64,000 bases of DNA from Chloroflexota bacterium (GTDB taxonomy: Bacteria > Chloroflexota > UBA6077 > FW602-bin22 > JACPRP01), in contig JACPRP010000125.1 of the NCBI GenBank assembly GCA_016189905.1, positions 1 through 64,000 on the forward strand, given 5' to 3'. The position numbers were made by a program, and so were the translations under genes. The notes under the pieces are model-generated. The model saw only the letters and a program-made list of their open reading frames with translations. It did no database searches and was not told the origin of the DNA. Position 1 is the first letter of the stretch. Every line of letters begins with the position of its first letter. Below are positions 11,081-20,114 of this stretch, piece by piece.

Positions 11081-11151
11081 CGCTTGAGGGAGAGGCTGGG
11101 TGAGGGTGCCCTGATCTCAGTGCTTGAAAGGTGCATCAATCCCCGATCGAT

Positions 11152-12750
11152 CTACACCTTGATTCTGTTCTTGGCCAACTTTTCGCCGGTGATGTAGTGA
11201 TCGCCTCTGAGGGCTAGCTCGGCCTCTTCGGCGATCTCGTCGGGCCAGTAGCCGAGGGAGGAGCCGTACCAGGGCATCTTGGGCGATAGCGTTGGCAGGC
11301 CTTCCTCCTCCCAGATCTGGCGGGCTCGCTCCATGAACTGCTTCGCAGGCAGGGAGGTTGGCGGGTAGCCCCATTTCCTCGTGGCGTCGACCAGCAGGGT
11401 AGACGTCTGCGGGCGCGTCGTCAGATGGAGCTTCTCACTCGGCGGAACGGCCGATGGGTCCAGGCCGGCGGTTCTGCCCTGGGCGACGCTGAGATCGCGA
11501 TGCGGCTGCATGCGATAGCACAGCGCCCAGGCGACGGAATCCATATCTCGCGGGTCGATGTCGTCGTCGACGGCGATGATGATCTTCGAGTAGCTGGCGG
11601 TGGCGGCGGCAACGCCGTATAGCGCCTGCCACACCTGCGGCGTGGTGCTGTTCTTCAACACAATGACGCCCAGCATTCGCCCGCCGCTATCCTCGTGGTA
11701 GCCCATCTCGATGACGCTATCGATGCCCAGGTCGTGCTTCAGGAGCTTAAAATGAGCGGCCTCCATGCCCATCTGGGTCATCAAGCTGCTCTCACTGGGC
11801 GGGAACTGGCTGAGATAGGCATTCCAGATCGGCTGTTTGCGATGGGTGATGCACTTGACGTTTAAGAACAGGTTGGGCCCGGCCATCCCCATATAGCCAG
11901 TGAATTCGCCGAACGGTCCCTCGCGCTCGAGGGCGTCGGTCGGAATCTCACCCTCAATGACGATCTCGGCGGTGGCCGGAACCTCGACGTCGACCGTCTT
12001 GCACTTGACCAGTTGGATCGGCTCGCCGGCGATGCCGCCCGCGACGCCTAGCTCGTCGAAGCCATAGGGGACCTGGGTTACCGCCACCAGACCGACGTTG
12101 GGCGTTGGGCCGATCACGACGGCCGCCGGCATTGGCACGCCTTGCGCCTTGTACTTCTGCCACTGCTGTCGGAGGTCCTTGGGCATCGTGGCGCAGATTC
12201 CCACCCTGGTCGGGCTCTTCAGCATCGTCCGGTAGTTGCCCACGTTCCTGCTGCCGGTTTCCGGGTCCTTGGATATCCAGTTGCCCGCGGAAAAATAGGG
12301 GGCGTTGTCGAAGCCAGGGGTCGAGTTGGGGATGGCGAACTCTTCCAACGCCCCGTGCTCCATCAGGCTATCGCCCAGGTGCACCTCTTCCTGGCACGAT
12401 CCGGACGCGACCATAACAGGCGCAATGGGATGGAGCTGAGCCTCGTCCCATTTCTTCATGATGTGGTCTCTACTTGGCTCGGTCGCCATGGCCATAGCAT
12501 AGATCGCCCTGGAAGCTGCGTGCGAGCCTACCAGCACCTGGCCAAAATACTTCTTGCCCTTGGCATCCGTGATGTTCTCGAACAGGAACGTCTTCCTTTC
12601 CTTCTCCGGCAGGCCGCGGAACTCCCATCTGACCAAGGGCATGAGCTCCGTGTCCTTGTTGATCTCACGCTTGATTCTTATTAGCTTGTCGTTTTCCTCA
12701 AGAACGCGGATATACTCTCTAAGGTCCCTGTAATAGCCCATTCTAAGCAC
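11152..12750 (-). CDS. UbiD family decarboxylase
   Basis: MGYYRDLREYIRVLEENDKLIRIKREINKDTELMPLVRWEFRGL..., EGPFGEFTGYMG, DDDIDPRDMDSVAWAL. Confidence 0.92.
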   Translation of the reverse strand: MLRMGYYRDLREYIRVLEENDKLIRIKREINKDTELMPLVRWEFRGLPEKERKTFLFENITDAKGKKYFGQVLVGSHAASRAIYAMAMATEPSRDHIMKKWDEAQLHPIAPVMVASGSCQEEVHLGDSLMEHGALEEFAIPNSTPGFDNAPYFSAGNWISKDPETGSRNVGNYRTMLKSPTRVGICATMPKDLRQQWQKYKAQGVPMPAAVVIGPTPNVGLVAVTQVPYGFDELGVAGGIAGEPIQLVKCKTVDVEVPATAEIVIEGEIPTDALEREGPFGEFTGYMGMAGPNLFLNVKCITHRKQPIWNAYLSQFPPSESSLMTQMGMEAAHFKLLKHDLGIDSVIEMGYHEDSGGRMLGVIVLKNSTTPQVWQALYGVAAATASYSKIIIAVDDDIDPRDMDSVAWALCYRMQPHRDLSVAQGRTAGLDPSAVPPSEKLHLTTRPQTSTLLVDATRKWGYPPTSLPAKQFMERARQIWEEEGLPTLSPKMPWYGSSLGYWPDEIAEEAELALRGDHYITGEKLAKNRIKV

Positions 12751-12896
12751 CCTCTTCTTTCTGTTGTTCCCTGGAATGGTTCGCTGGCAAGAAAACGCCA
12801 GATCTACTGGGGATTTATGTCTTCAAAGCGCCCGGAGCGGGTTCGCCAGGCGCGAACAATATAGCACGGCGAAAGTGGCGTGTCAATGTAAGCACA

Positions 12897-13028
12897 TCGC
12901 GATAGGTGTGGCAGGCGCATTCACCGTCCTTCTGCGGAAGGATGTATCCTTCTGCGGAAGGACAAAGGGCGCAACGAAATACTGGGAGGCACTGTCCCTC
13001 TGCAGAAGGGCAGTGAACCCTATCGCGA
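12897..13028. repeat. MITE-like palindromic element, about 132 bp
   Basis: 10-bp perfect inverted ends tcgcgatagg/cctatcgcga; internal palindromes tccttctgcggaagga at 12927-12942 and 12947-12962 and cactgtccctctgcagaagggcagtg at 12990-13015. Confidence 0.75.
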
Positions 13029-13103
13029 CATAGTCAGGATGAACCTTGACGTAGGTCGCGCGGGTGAATTATCATCTGGGTGCACGAAGTGACTATAGCA
13101 ATT

Positions 13104-13148
13104 TAGGAGCACATCCAGTAGGAGCACATCCAATAGGAGCACATCCAA
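13104..13148 (+). repeat. three tandem 15-bp units (taggagcacatccaa/g) each carrying a Shine-Dalgarno-like AGGAG
   Basis: 13104-13118, 13119-13133, 13134-13148, followed by a partial fourth taggagg. Confidence 0.95.
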
Positions 13149-13165
13149 TAGGAGGGATCGCCGAG

Positions 13166-14275
13166 TTGAACGAGACGCCACCAGCCCCACGCGAAGAATC
13201 CACCTACGCCACGTCAGGCGTCGACACGGAGCAGGCCGCGTCTTCGCTGAAAGGCATGCTCGCGTGGATCGGCAAGACGCTTTCTTTCCGCCAGACCATC
13301 GGCGCAGCCAGGCTGCCCATCGGCTATTTTGCCAACGTCGTGGACATCGGGAACGGTATGGGGCTGGCCATCTCCACGGACGGTGTCGGAACTAAGGTGC
13401 TGGTCGCGCAGATGATGGGTAAGTACGACACCGTGGGGATCGATTGCGTCGCGATGAACGTCAACGATATCATCTGCGTAGGCGCCGAGCCGATCTCGCT
13501 GGTCGATTGCATCAGCGTTCAAGAGGCGTGGCCCGATCTTCTGGAGGGAATCGCCAAAGGCCTCTGCAGAGGCGCGGAGCTTGCCAGGGTGACCATCACC
13601 GGTGGCGAGATCGCCCAGATTCGCGACATCATCAAAGGCGAGCGCGAAGGCTACGGCTTCGACCTCGTCGCCACGGCCATCGGCCTGATCAGGCTGGACA
13701 GCATGATTGTCGGCGCCGACATCCAGGAAGGAGACGCTATCGTCGGCCTGCGCAGCAGCGGCATCCACAGCAACGGTATGACGCTGACCAGAGAGGTCTT
13801 TTTCCGCCGCGCGGGCATCGCCCCCAATAAGCACTTCGACGAGCTAGGACGGACGCTGGGGGAGGAGATTCTGGAGCCCACCAGGATTTATGTACCGGAG
13901 ATTATGGATGTCCTTAAGGCCAATATCGCGGTGAAGGCGCTCGCCCACATCACCGGCGATGGCTTCCTCAACCTCAGCCGTGTCAGCTCGGACACCGGCT
14001 TCGTCATCGAGTATCTTCCGCCGCCGCACCCCATCTTCGATTTGATTCAGCGGGTTGGGGGCATCGCCGACGAAGAGATGTTCCAGGTCTACAACATGGG
14101 CATCGGATTTTGCGTGGTCGTGCCGCCGGCTGATGCCGACGACGTCATCGCGATTGCGCGGCACCACGGGGTCGAAGCGTTCAGAATCGGACGAACGGTG
14201 CGCGACGCCGAGAAGCGAGTCACCATCGAGCCTCGCAGGCTGGTGAGCAAAGGGAACACGTTCATCAGATACTAG
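13166..14275 (+). CDS. purM: phosphoribosylformylglycinamidine cyclo-ligase (AIR synthase); TTG start inferred
   Basis: YATSGVDTEQAASSLKGM, MGLAISTDGVGTKVLVAQ, CVAMNVNDIICVGAEPISLVDCI; AGGAGG about 9 nt before TTG 13166; track start 13064 only adds repeat-encoded GAHPIGAHPIG. Confidence 0.9.
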   Translation: MNETPPAPREESTYATSGVDTEQAASSLKGMLAWIGKTLSFRQTIGAARLPIGYFANVVDIGNGMGLAISTDGVGTKVLVAQMMGKYDTVGIDCVAMNVNDIICVGAEPISLVDCISVQEAWPDLLEGIAKGLCRGAELARVTITGGEIAQIRDIIKGEREGYGFDLVATAIGLIRLDSMIVGADIQEGDAIVGLRSSGIHSNGMTLTREVFFRRAGIAPNKHFDELGRTLGEEILEPTRIYVPEIMDVLKANIAVKALAHITGDGFLNLSRVSSDTGFVIEYLPPPHPIFDLIQRVGGIADEEMFQVYNMGIGFCVVVPPADADDVIAIARHHGVEAFRIGRTVRDAEKRVTIEPRRLVSKGNTFIRY

Positions 14276-14414
14276 CACGAGTTTATGTCAACCGCAAAGA
14301 GCGAAAAGCCCAATACATCGAAGCAACTGTTATTATCGGGGCAAAGGGCGCAAAGGTCTTTTGTGTTTTCCTTGCGCTCTTTGTGATCTTTGCGGTGAAA
14401 CGACGTGCTACAGT

Positions 14415-14511
14415 TATAGCAGTTTGCAAAGGGTTTTGGCTAGCGGAGCAGCCACCGATATACCGAGCGTATGCAATGTAGCGCGGGGGCTTGTCCCCGC
14501 GCTACATTGCA
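14415..14511. repeat. copy of the tatagcagtttgca / gtagcgcgggggct dispersed repeat ending in a strong hairpin
   Basis: near-identical to 39713-39790; hairpin arms tgcaatgtagcgcgggg 14472-14488 / ccccgcgctacattgca 14495-14511. Confidence 0.85.
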
Positions 14512-14540
14512 GTGTATTAAGCGGTTTTCCTGGGGTGCGT

Positions 14541-15569
14541 TCAATCGTTCAACTGCCAGTTGTCGAAGATGACTTTTATCGCGGCGGCGGCGGGAATGGC
14601 GAGCGCCATTCCGAGAACGCCGGCAAGCAGGCCGCCGGCTAACACGGCGAAGATGGCCACTACTGGGTGCAGAGCCACGGCGCGGCCGAGGACATAGGGC
14701 GCCACGAACTGATCTTCGGCCTGCCTGACCACGTAGTAGAAGATCCCGATCCAGACCGCCGTCGAGATGCCGGCGTATTCCAGGCCCACGATCACGGCAA
14801 TCGCCCCGGCCGCGATCGGTCCGATCAGCGGGATCACCTCCAGGAACCCCGTGGCGAGCGCGATCGGCAGGGCATAGGGCAGTTGGAACAGGAACGTCAG
14901 ACCTAGCCAGGTAACGGTGGACATCAGCAAGACCAGAAACATAAGGCCTCGGAGATACTGGCTCAGCGCCACGTGAATTTTCGCCATCGTCTTCCGTACG
15001 TCGTCCCTCACGTGTCCGGGAAGGAGCAAGAGCAGGGCCTCGCCGAAGCGCTCGCGATCCAACAGAAAATAGAACAGAAGGACCAGCGAGAGAACCGTGT
15101 ACAAGATCGTTCGCAGAATCACGCCCGCGATGTAGATGGCTTCCGCAGGCTGCCCAAGGAAAACCAACAGCGAGCTCACGATTTGAGCCGAGATATCGCG
15201 AACAGCCATTTCCTGGCCAAACAGCACCACAACATCCGAGCCGAACAACTGAACCAGAATAGAAGTTATGATATCGGGGGCTCCACCTACCAGCGCAACC
15301 GTCTCTTCGAGAAGCCTCGGAGCAACAGCGACCAGGATCACCGCTAGCGGCAAGAAGAGCACGACAAAGAACAGCGCCACAGCCGCCACGCGCGGCAGAG
15401 GGAGTCGCTTTTCTATGCGGTCGATAACACCACTGAAAATGAAGGCGAACACCGCAGCAATAACGAACGGCACCAGGATGCCACGAACGACGAAAAGAAA
15501 GACCAGGACAGCCGTAAGGATCAGATACCGCGGCAAGTGCGCCCTTAACTCGTCGTGTCGGATCTCCAT
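14541..15569 (-). CDS. AI-2E family transporter / permease
   Basis: multi-TM; IGPIAAGAIAVIVGLEYAGISTAVWIGIFYYVVRQAEDQFVAPYVLGRAVALHPVV. Confidence 0.88.
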   Translation of the reverse strand: MEIRHDELRAHLPRYLILTAVLVFLFVVRGILVPFVIAAVFAFIFSGVIDRIEKRLPLPRVAAVALFFVVLFLPLAVILVAVAPRLLEETVALVGGAPDIITSILVQLFGSDVVVLFGQEMAVRDISAQIVSSLLVFLGQPAEAIYIAGVILRTILYTVLSLVLLFYFLLDRERFGEALLLLLPGHVRDDVRKTMAKIHVALSQYLRGLMFLVLLMSTVTWLGLTFLFQLPYALPIALATGFLEVIPLIGPIAAGAIAVIVGLEYAGISTAVWIGIFYYVVRQAEDQFVAPYVLGRAVALHPVVAIFAVLAGGLLAGVLGMALAIPAAAAIKVIFDNWQLND

Positions 15570-15659
15570 AAGGCGAAGTTAGCTCACCTCCCATCCTAAT
15601 TTTACCGCGTTTCGATCGCTAACACTATGGTGGTTACCGATAGGTCGAGCGTAGCAAAC

Positions 15660-15725
15660 GTAGCGCGGGGGCTCGTCTCCGCTCACCCCCCGGCCGGGCT
15701 GAGCGGAGACGAGCCCCCGCGCTAC
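15660..15725. repeat. 26-bp-arm perfect hairpin of the gtagcgcgggggctcg family
   Basis: gtagcgcgggggctcgtctccgctca (15660-15685) and its exact reverse complement (15700-15725). Confidence 0.9.
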
Positions 15726-16094
15726 AAGCACCACACCTTCTCGAAGAAGGGGCACGTTTCTTGCAGTAGAAGGCGACTAGAGCGTTTTGCGTTAGGATAT
15801 GATACTCTGCCCAAGGCAACCACCGAGGGATTGTCCCTACGCCGCCCGGGCGAACGCTAAACCTATCGCAAATCCCTTTAATGGAAACCAGCCGAGCGTC
15901 GCTCAAGAGATGATCGACGACGATTGTGGCGCAGAAGGCCACACATTTGACCTGATGGAGCACAGACACTGACCACGATATTCCCGCCCGATCCACGCCG
16001 GCGACGGCGTTCTGCAAGAATATTTGAAAGCGCATGGGGCACAAGGGCCATCGCGAAGCCGCTTCTTGTCGGCCTCGGCGCTCTGGCCATCATT

Positions 16095-16655
16095 ATGTCG
16101 ATTGCCTGCGCTCCGGCCGCAGGGCCATCGCCCACTCCGTCGCCGACGACATCCGTGACCCAACGATCGCCAACACCAGAGGTGTCGATGGAAACGCCAA
16201 CGCCGCCCAAGCCAACCGAGACGCCGACACCGGTCGCTCCAACACAAACCCCGGCGTCGCCAGCCCCGCCGGAGACACCAACTCCTGTCCCGCCAACGCC
16301 AACCCCAACGGTGCCAACTCCGACGGAGACGCCAACCCAAATGACGCCTAATCCGACGGCGACACCAAAGCAGGCTTCATGTGAAAAAGTCGAAAGCCGA
16401 CTCTACGGGCTCACGGTCGCCGGGGACCCGTCCGCTTACGCCGCCAACAACCGCCTGCACTACGTCAACGGGTCTGTCCGCGCCATCATCGAGCTGGGGA
16501 GCCAGACCGATAGCTTGCCGGCCGGCTACGCGGTCACGGTTGAGGCGAAGCAGGGGGCGATGGTCCAGGCGCTGGTACCTGTCAGCGACCTTTGTAATCT
16601 TTCTAACGAGCCTGAGGTCCGCTTCGTTCGCGCCCCAATTGAGGCCGTGAGGTAG
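16095..16655 (+). CDS. Pro/Thr-rich putative lipoprotein; true start probably upstream
   Basis: in-frame upstream KPLLVGLGALAIIMSIAC resembles a lipoprotein signal; PT repeats; small C-terminal domain. Confidence 0.65.
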   Translation: MSIACAPAAGPSPTPSPTTSVTQRSPTPEVSMETPTPPKPTETPTPVAPTQTPASPAPPETPTPVPPTPTPTVPTPTETPTQMTPNPTATPKQASCEKVESRLYGLTVAGDPSAYAANNRLHYVNGSVRAIIELGSQTDSLPAGYAVTVEAKQGAMVQALVPVSDLCNLSNEPEVRFVRAPIEAVR

Positions 16656-16657
16656 GG

Positions 16658-19342
16658 ATGCTAGTGAAGATGGTGTCTCTTCAGATCAGACTCGCCCGCA
16701 TCGTGGCCATCGCGTTCCTGGTCTCGGGCAGCATCCTACCCGTCGGCGCGGGCAGCGAATCATCTGGGCAGACGTCGCCTGAATCGGAGGCGCATTGGCG
16801 CTATCTGCCATCGTCTTTCAGAGCATTTGAGGGGCAGGCAAAGTATATTCGCGGGTCTTTGTATGGACGTGCCCGGGGCGAGCCGCCAACGCGGCAGGCC
16901 GCGGAGGCGAAGAAAGGGCATCCTAAGCTTGAACACGCGCTCGACGAGCTGGTTTCATATTATAGGGATGGAGGGCTCGCTCACGCGGTGGCGCTCGCCG
17001 AAGAGCGCGGCATCGCGCAAACACAGGGCGAAATCCGCGTGGTGATCGAGACCACCCAGGGTAGAATCGACGAGATTGCGACAATTGCCCGTTCGCTCGG
17101 CGCGAAGGAAGAAACGCGTCACGAGAATCTCCTCCAGATGCGCGCCCCGATCAGCGTGCTGACCGAGCTAGCGGACCTACCAGGCGTCAATTTCATCAGG
17201 CAGCCGTTCAGGGCCCGCTTCCCATCGACGGGACCAACTGGCAACACGGCCTCTTCCGATTGGGATAACAGGCAACTGTCTGTGGTGATCAGCGAGGGGG
17301 TGCAGGCCATCGGCGCCGACGTCTGGCAAAACGCTGGGTTTCGCGGACAGGGAGTCAGGATCGCCATCGTGGACGTCGGGTTCTCGGGCTATCAGTCTTT
17401 GCTCGGAGCCGAGCTGCCGGCCTCGGTGGCCACAAGGTCGTTTCGCGCTGACGGCGACATCACAGGCGGTGGTGAGCGCCACGGAACGGCAGTGGCCGAA
17501 ATCGTGCACTCGGTCGCTCCCGACGCCGAACTGCTCCTGATCAATTTCGACACAGACGTGGAGTGGGGCAACGCCCTGGATTTCGTCATCTCACAAGGCG
17601 TAGACGTCGCGTCGTCTTCGGTTGGTTTTCTCTTCGGGCCATTGGATGGAACTGGATTCTTTGCTCAGAAGGTCAACGCCGTCAGAGATGCCGGCATTTT
17701 CTGGGCGCAGTCGGCGGGAAACTACGCGACAGAGCACTGGCAGGGGAGCTTCAGCGATCTAGATGGCAACGCCAAGCTTGAATTTGCGCCCGGCGCGGAG
17801 CTGAACGCCTTCAGCGTACCACCCGATAGTGCGATAGCTATCTTTCTGAGTTGGGATGATTGGCCAGCTTCGAGCCAGGATTACGATCTTTTGCTGTTCG
17901 CGCAGAACAATGGCCAATGGGTGCTGGTGGATCAATCGACGACCGTCCAATCCGGCACGCAACCACCTTTTGAGGCGATCGTTGGGAGAACCGGTTCTGG
18001 GGGCACGTTCGGCGTCGCGATCGAGGAATCCTCCGCCACTCGCAACGTTCAATTTCAATTATACGCGCCCGGCTTCGACCTGCAGTTCCAGGTAGCCGCG
18101 ACCAGCCTGGTGCCGCCAGCCGATTCACCGGGCGCCGTGACCGCTGGCGCCGTTCGCGTCGGCACCAATGAGTTGGAGACATTCAGCTCTCAAGGACCCA
18201 CCACCGACGGCAGGGCAAAGCCCGATCTGGTGTCACCCAACGGGGTTTCCACCGCCACTTACGGCTTGCAGCGTTTCTTCGGCACATCGGCCTCAGCGCC
18301 TCATCTGGCCGGAGCGGCCGCGCTCGTTAAGTCCGCGAATCCAGCGCTGGGGACGGTGGACATTCAAGCATTCCTCGAGCAGCGAGCGGTAGAACTGGGG
18401 CCGCCCGGTAAAGACGACAGCTTTGGCGCCGGACGGCTCGATCTGGGACCCCCAGTCGGCGCACAACCCGGTCCGGCGCCGGGTCCGGACCCGGGTCCGG
18501 CTCCCGAGTTGAACGCTGTGGACGCCAAGATCGAAATAGTCTTCCCGCACGACGCAGCCGGGAACCCGACCAGTGTTAGCGGTGGCACCCTCGCCAACGT
18601 CGGCGCGTTCCTATTCTTTCCCAACTCGCTGGAGCCGGTGCCGTGTAGCTTCAACAACCCACTACGTCTCTTCCGATCGCTCAACAACGAGGTAGCGGAG
18701 GAGGTGGGAGCGGCAACCCCTCAAAGCGTCACGATAGCTGGCAGGCAAACTTTGCTCTGGCAGTTCGACGACGTGGATGTCGCGCAGGCGATCGACCCGT
18801 CGAACAAGTATTACTTCTTCATGAGCGTCGACGGGGTCCCCTCGAACACGAACGTCTGGTCGCACGGCGAAGACGCGCGCACCAGCTTCCCGCAGCAGGA
18901 CGCCATCGCCGGGCTCGGGCCGTTGGGGTCCGAAGTCGACGCCAGAATCGAGGTCGTTTTTCCCCATGACGCGCAGGGCAATCCGAGACCCGTCGCCGAG
19001 GCGGACTTCGTGAATCTTGGCGTCGACGTGTTCACAGCCGGCACGCTTGTATCGGCGCCCGCCGACGCAGAGCTAACGGTGCGGCTGTATCGGTCGCTGA
19101 ATAACGATATCGAGGAGTTCGTCGGAGTAGCAAAGAAGCAGATCGTCTCGGACGGTGGGGTGAGCCACCCTCGCTGGCTACTCGACGACATCGACGTCTC
19201 GGCAGCCAAGAATCCGCTCAACAAGTATTACTTCCGTGTGGCCGTGGACGGGTTCGCCACACGCTCGAACACCTGGAGCCACGGCTCGGACGCGCGAACG
19301 ATCTTTCCGGAGCAAGATATCCCGACGTCGAGTTGCCGGTGA
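16658..19342 (+). CDS. S8 subtilisin-like serine protease with duplicated C-terminal domain
   Basis: catalytic Asp IAIVDVGFSGY, His GERHGTAVAEIV, Ser FGTSASAPHLAGAAALV; signal peptide; two ~120-aa IE(I/V)VFPHDA..GNP repeats. Confidence 0.92.
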   Translation: MLVKMVSLQIRLARIVAIAFLVSGSILPVGAGSESSGQTSPESEAHWRYLPSSFRAFEGQAKYIRGSLYGRARGEPPTRQAAEAKKGHPKLEHALDELVSYYRDGGLAHAVALAEERGIAQTQGEIRVVIETTQGRIDEIATIARSLGAKEETRHENLLQMRAPISVLTELADLPGVNFIRQPFRARFPSTGPTGNTASSDWDNRQLSVVISEGVQAIGADVWQNAGFRGQGVRIAIVDVGFSGYQSLLGAELPASVATRSFRADGDITGGGERHGTAVAEIVHSVAPDAELLLINFDTDVEWGNALDFVISQGVDVASSSVGFLFGPLDGTGFFAQKVNAVRDAGIFWAQSAGNYATEHWQGSFSDLDGNAKLEFAPGAELNAFSVPPDSAIAIFLSWDDWPASSQDYDLLLFAQNNGQWVLVDQSTTVQSGTQPPFEAIVGRTGSGGTFGVAIEESSATRNVQFQLYAPGFDLQFQVAATSLVPPADSPGAVTAGAVRVGTNELETFSSQGPTTDGRAKPDLVSPNGVSTATYGLQRFFGTSASAPHLAGAAALVKSANPALGTVDIQAFLEQRAVELGPPGKDDSFGAGRLDLGPPVGAQPGPAPGPDPGPAPELNAVDAKIEIVFPHDAAGNPTSVSGGTLANVGAFLFFPNSLEPVPCSFNNPLRLFRSLNNEVAEEVGAATPQSVTIAGRQTLLWQFDDVDVAQAIDPSNKYYFFMSVDGVPSNTNVWSHGEDARTSFPQQDAIAGLGPLGSEVDARIEVVFPHDAQGNPRPVAEADFVNLGVDVFTAGTLVSAPADAELTVRLYRSLNNDIEEFVGVAKKQIVSDGGVSHPRWLLDDIDVSAAKNPLNKYYFRVAVDGFATRSNTWSHGSDARTIFPEQDIPTSSCR

Positions 19343-19468
19343 GACTCTTCGCTCCAAGTAGTCTGATTAGGCGTGGTCCGCACGCGGGAACAGACCTCAG
19401 AATAGAGGCCAACCCATCCTCTTACGATATCAGGTAAGCGTTCAACAACCTCGTAGCCGAACAGAATC

Positions 19469-19812
19469 TCATCTGTCATCTTTCTGTTTGTTCATTGGCA
19501 AGGGTGCCGATGGTTGAAGTTCAGACTTCAGGCTGTAGAAGACATTCCTCGCCCGCTCAGCGTCCATCAGCCGTGGCTCCACAAAGGTATTGAGCACGCG
19601 AGCTCGATACTCGAAGTAATCCCTCAGGTTGACACCAAGCTCTGTTGGCCATCCACGCACGTCATCATAAAGGCGGACATTGCTCAATCCGATTGCCCGC
19701 ATAGCTGCCATATTTTCTTTATCGAATGAGTTTTTATCTGCTTCGTGCTACGGTCGGTATAGCCACGCTGCTCACTAATGGTCCGTACGTAGGCCCAGAA
19801 CTCCAATGGCAT
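19469..19812 (-). pseudogene. frameshifted small gene downstream of the XRE regulator
   Basis: MPLEFWAYVRTISEQRGYTDRSTKQIK (start 19812) then DKENMAAMRAIGLSNVRLYDDVRGW...DYFEYRARVLNTFVEPRLMDAERARNVF in another frame. Confidence 0.45.
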
Positions 19813-19868
19813 CTTTGAGAAACGGCTATCCGGAAGCATCACTCTCCTTCAGGCAGGCGCTCTTCGAG

Positions 19869-20105
19869 TTATCGCAGGAATTCCGCCAATGGGACACCCA
19901 GCGCGGCACAAATCTGACGAAGCTCCAGCACATCGAGTCGGCGCTCCCCAGATTCGTACTTGCTCACGAAAGATTGCGGCTCACTGATTCTAGAAGCAAG
20001 GTCCTGCTGGCGCAAGTCCGCTCTCTGCCGCACCTCGCGCAGCAACTCTTGAAAAGTGATTTGTTGTCGCCTAAAACGCTTTTTTCCATCGTCCTTCCCA
20101 CGCAC
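19869..20105 (-). CDS. XRE-family HTH transcriptional regulator
   Basis: LREVRQRADLRQQDLASRISEPQSFVSKYESGERRLDVLELRQICAALGVPLAEFL. Confidence 0.85.
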   Translation of the reverse strand: MRGKDDGKKRFRRQQITFQELLREVRQRADLRQQDLASRISEPQSFVSKYESGERRLDVLELRQICAALGVPLAEFLR

Positions 20106-20114
20106 CGTGTATTC

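Noticed and set aside
13064-13165. N-terminal extension of PurM encoded by the repeat
   Set aside because: AGGAGG followed by TTG 13166 is a better start and the extension is only repeat-encoded GAHPIG; kept as a finding about the repeat, not as confirmed coding sequence.
14440-15594. Minus-strand ORF of 384 aa overlapping the transporter
   Set aside because: Alternative frame of the AI-2E family transporter gene; composition is Arg/Gly/Ser-rich and unlike a real protein.
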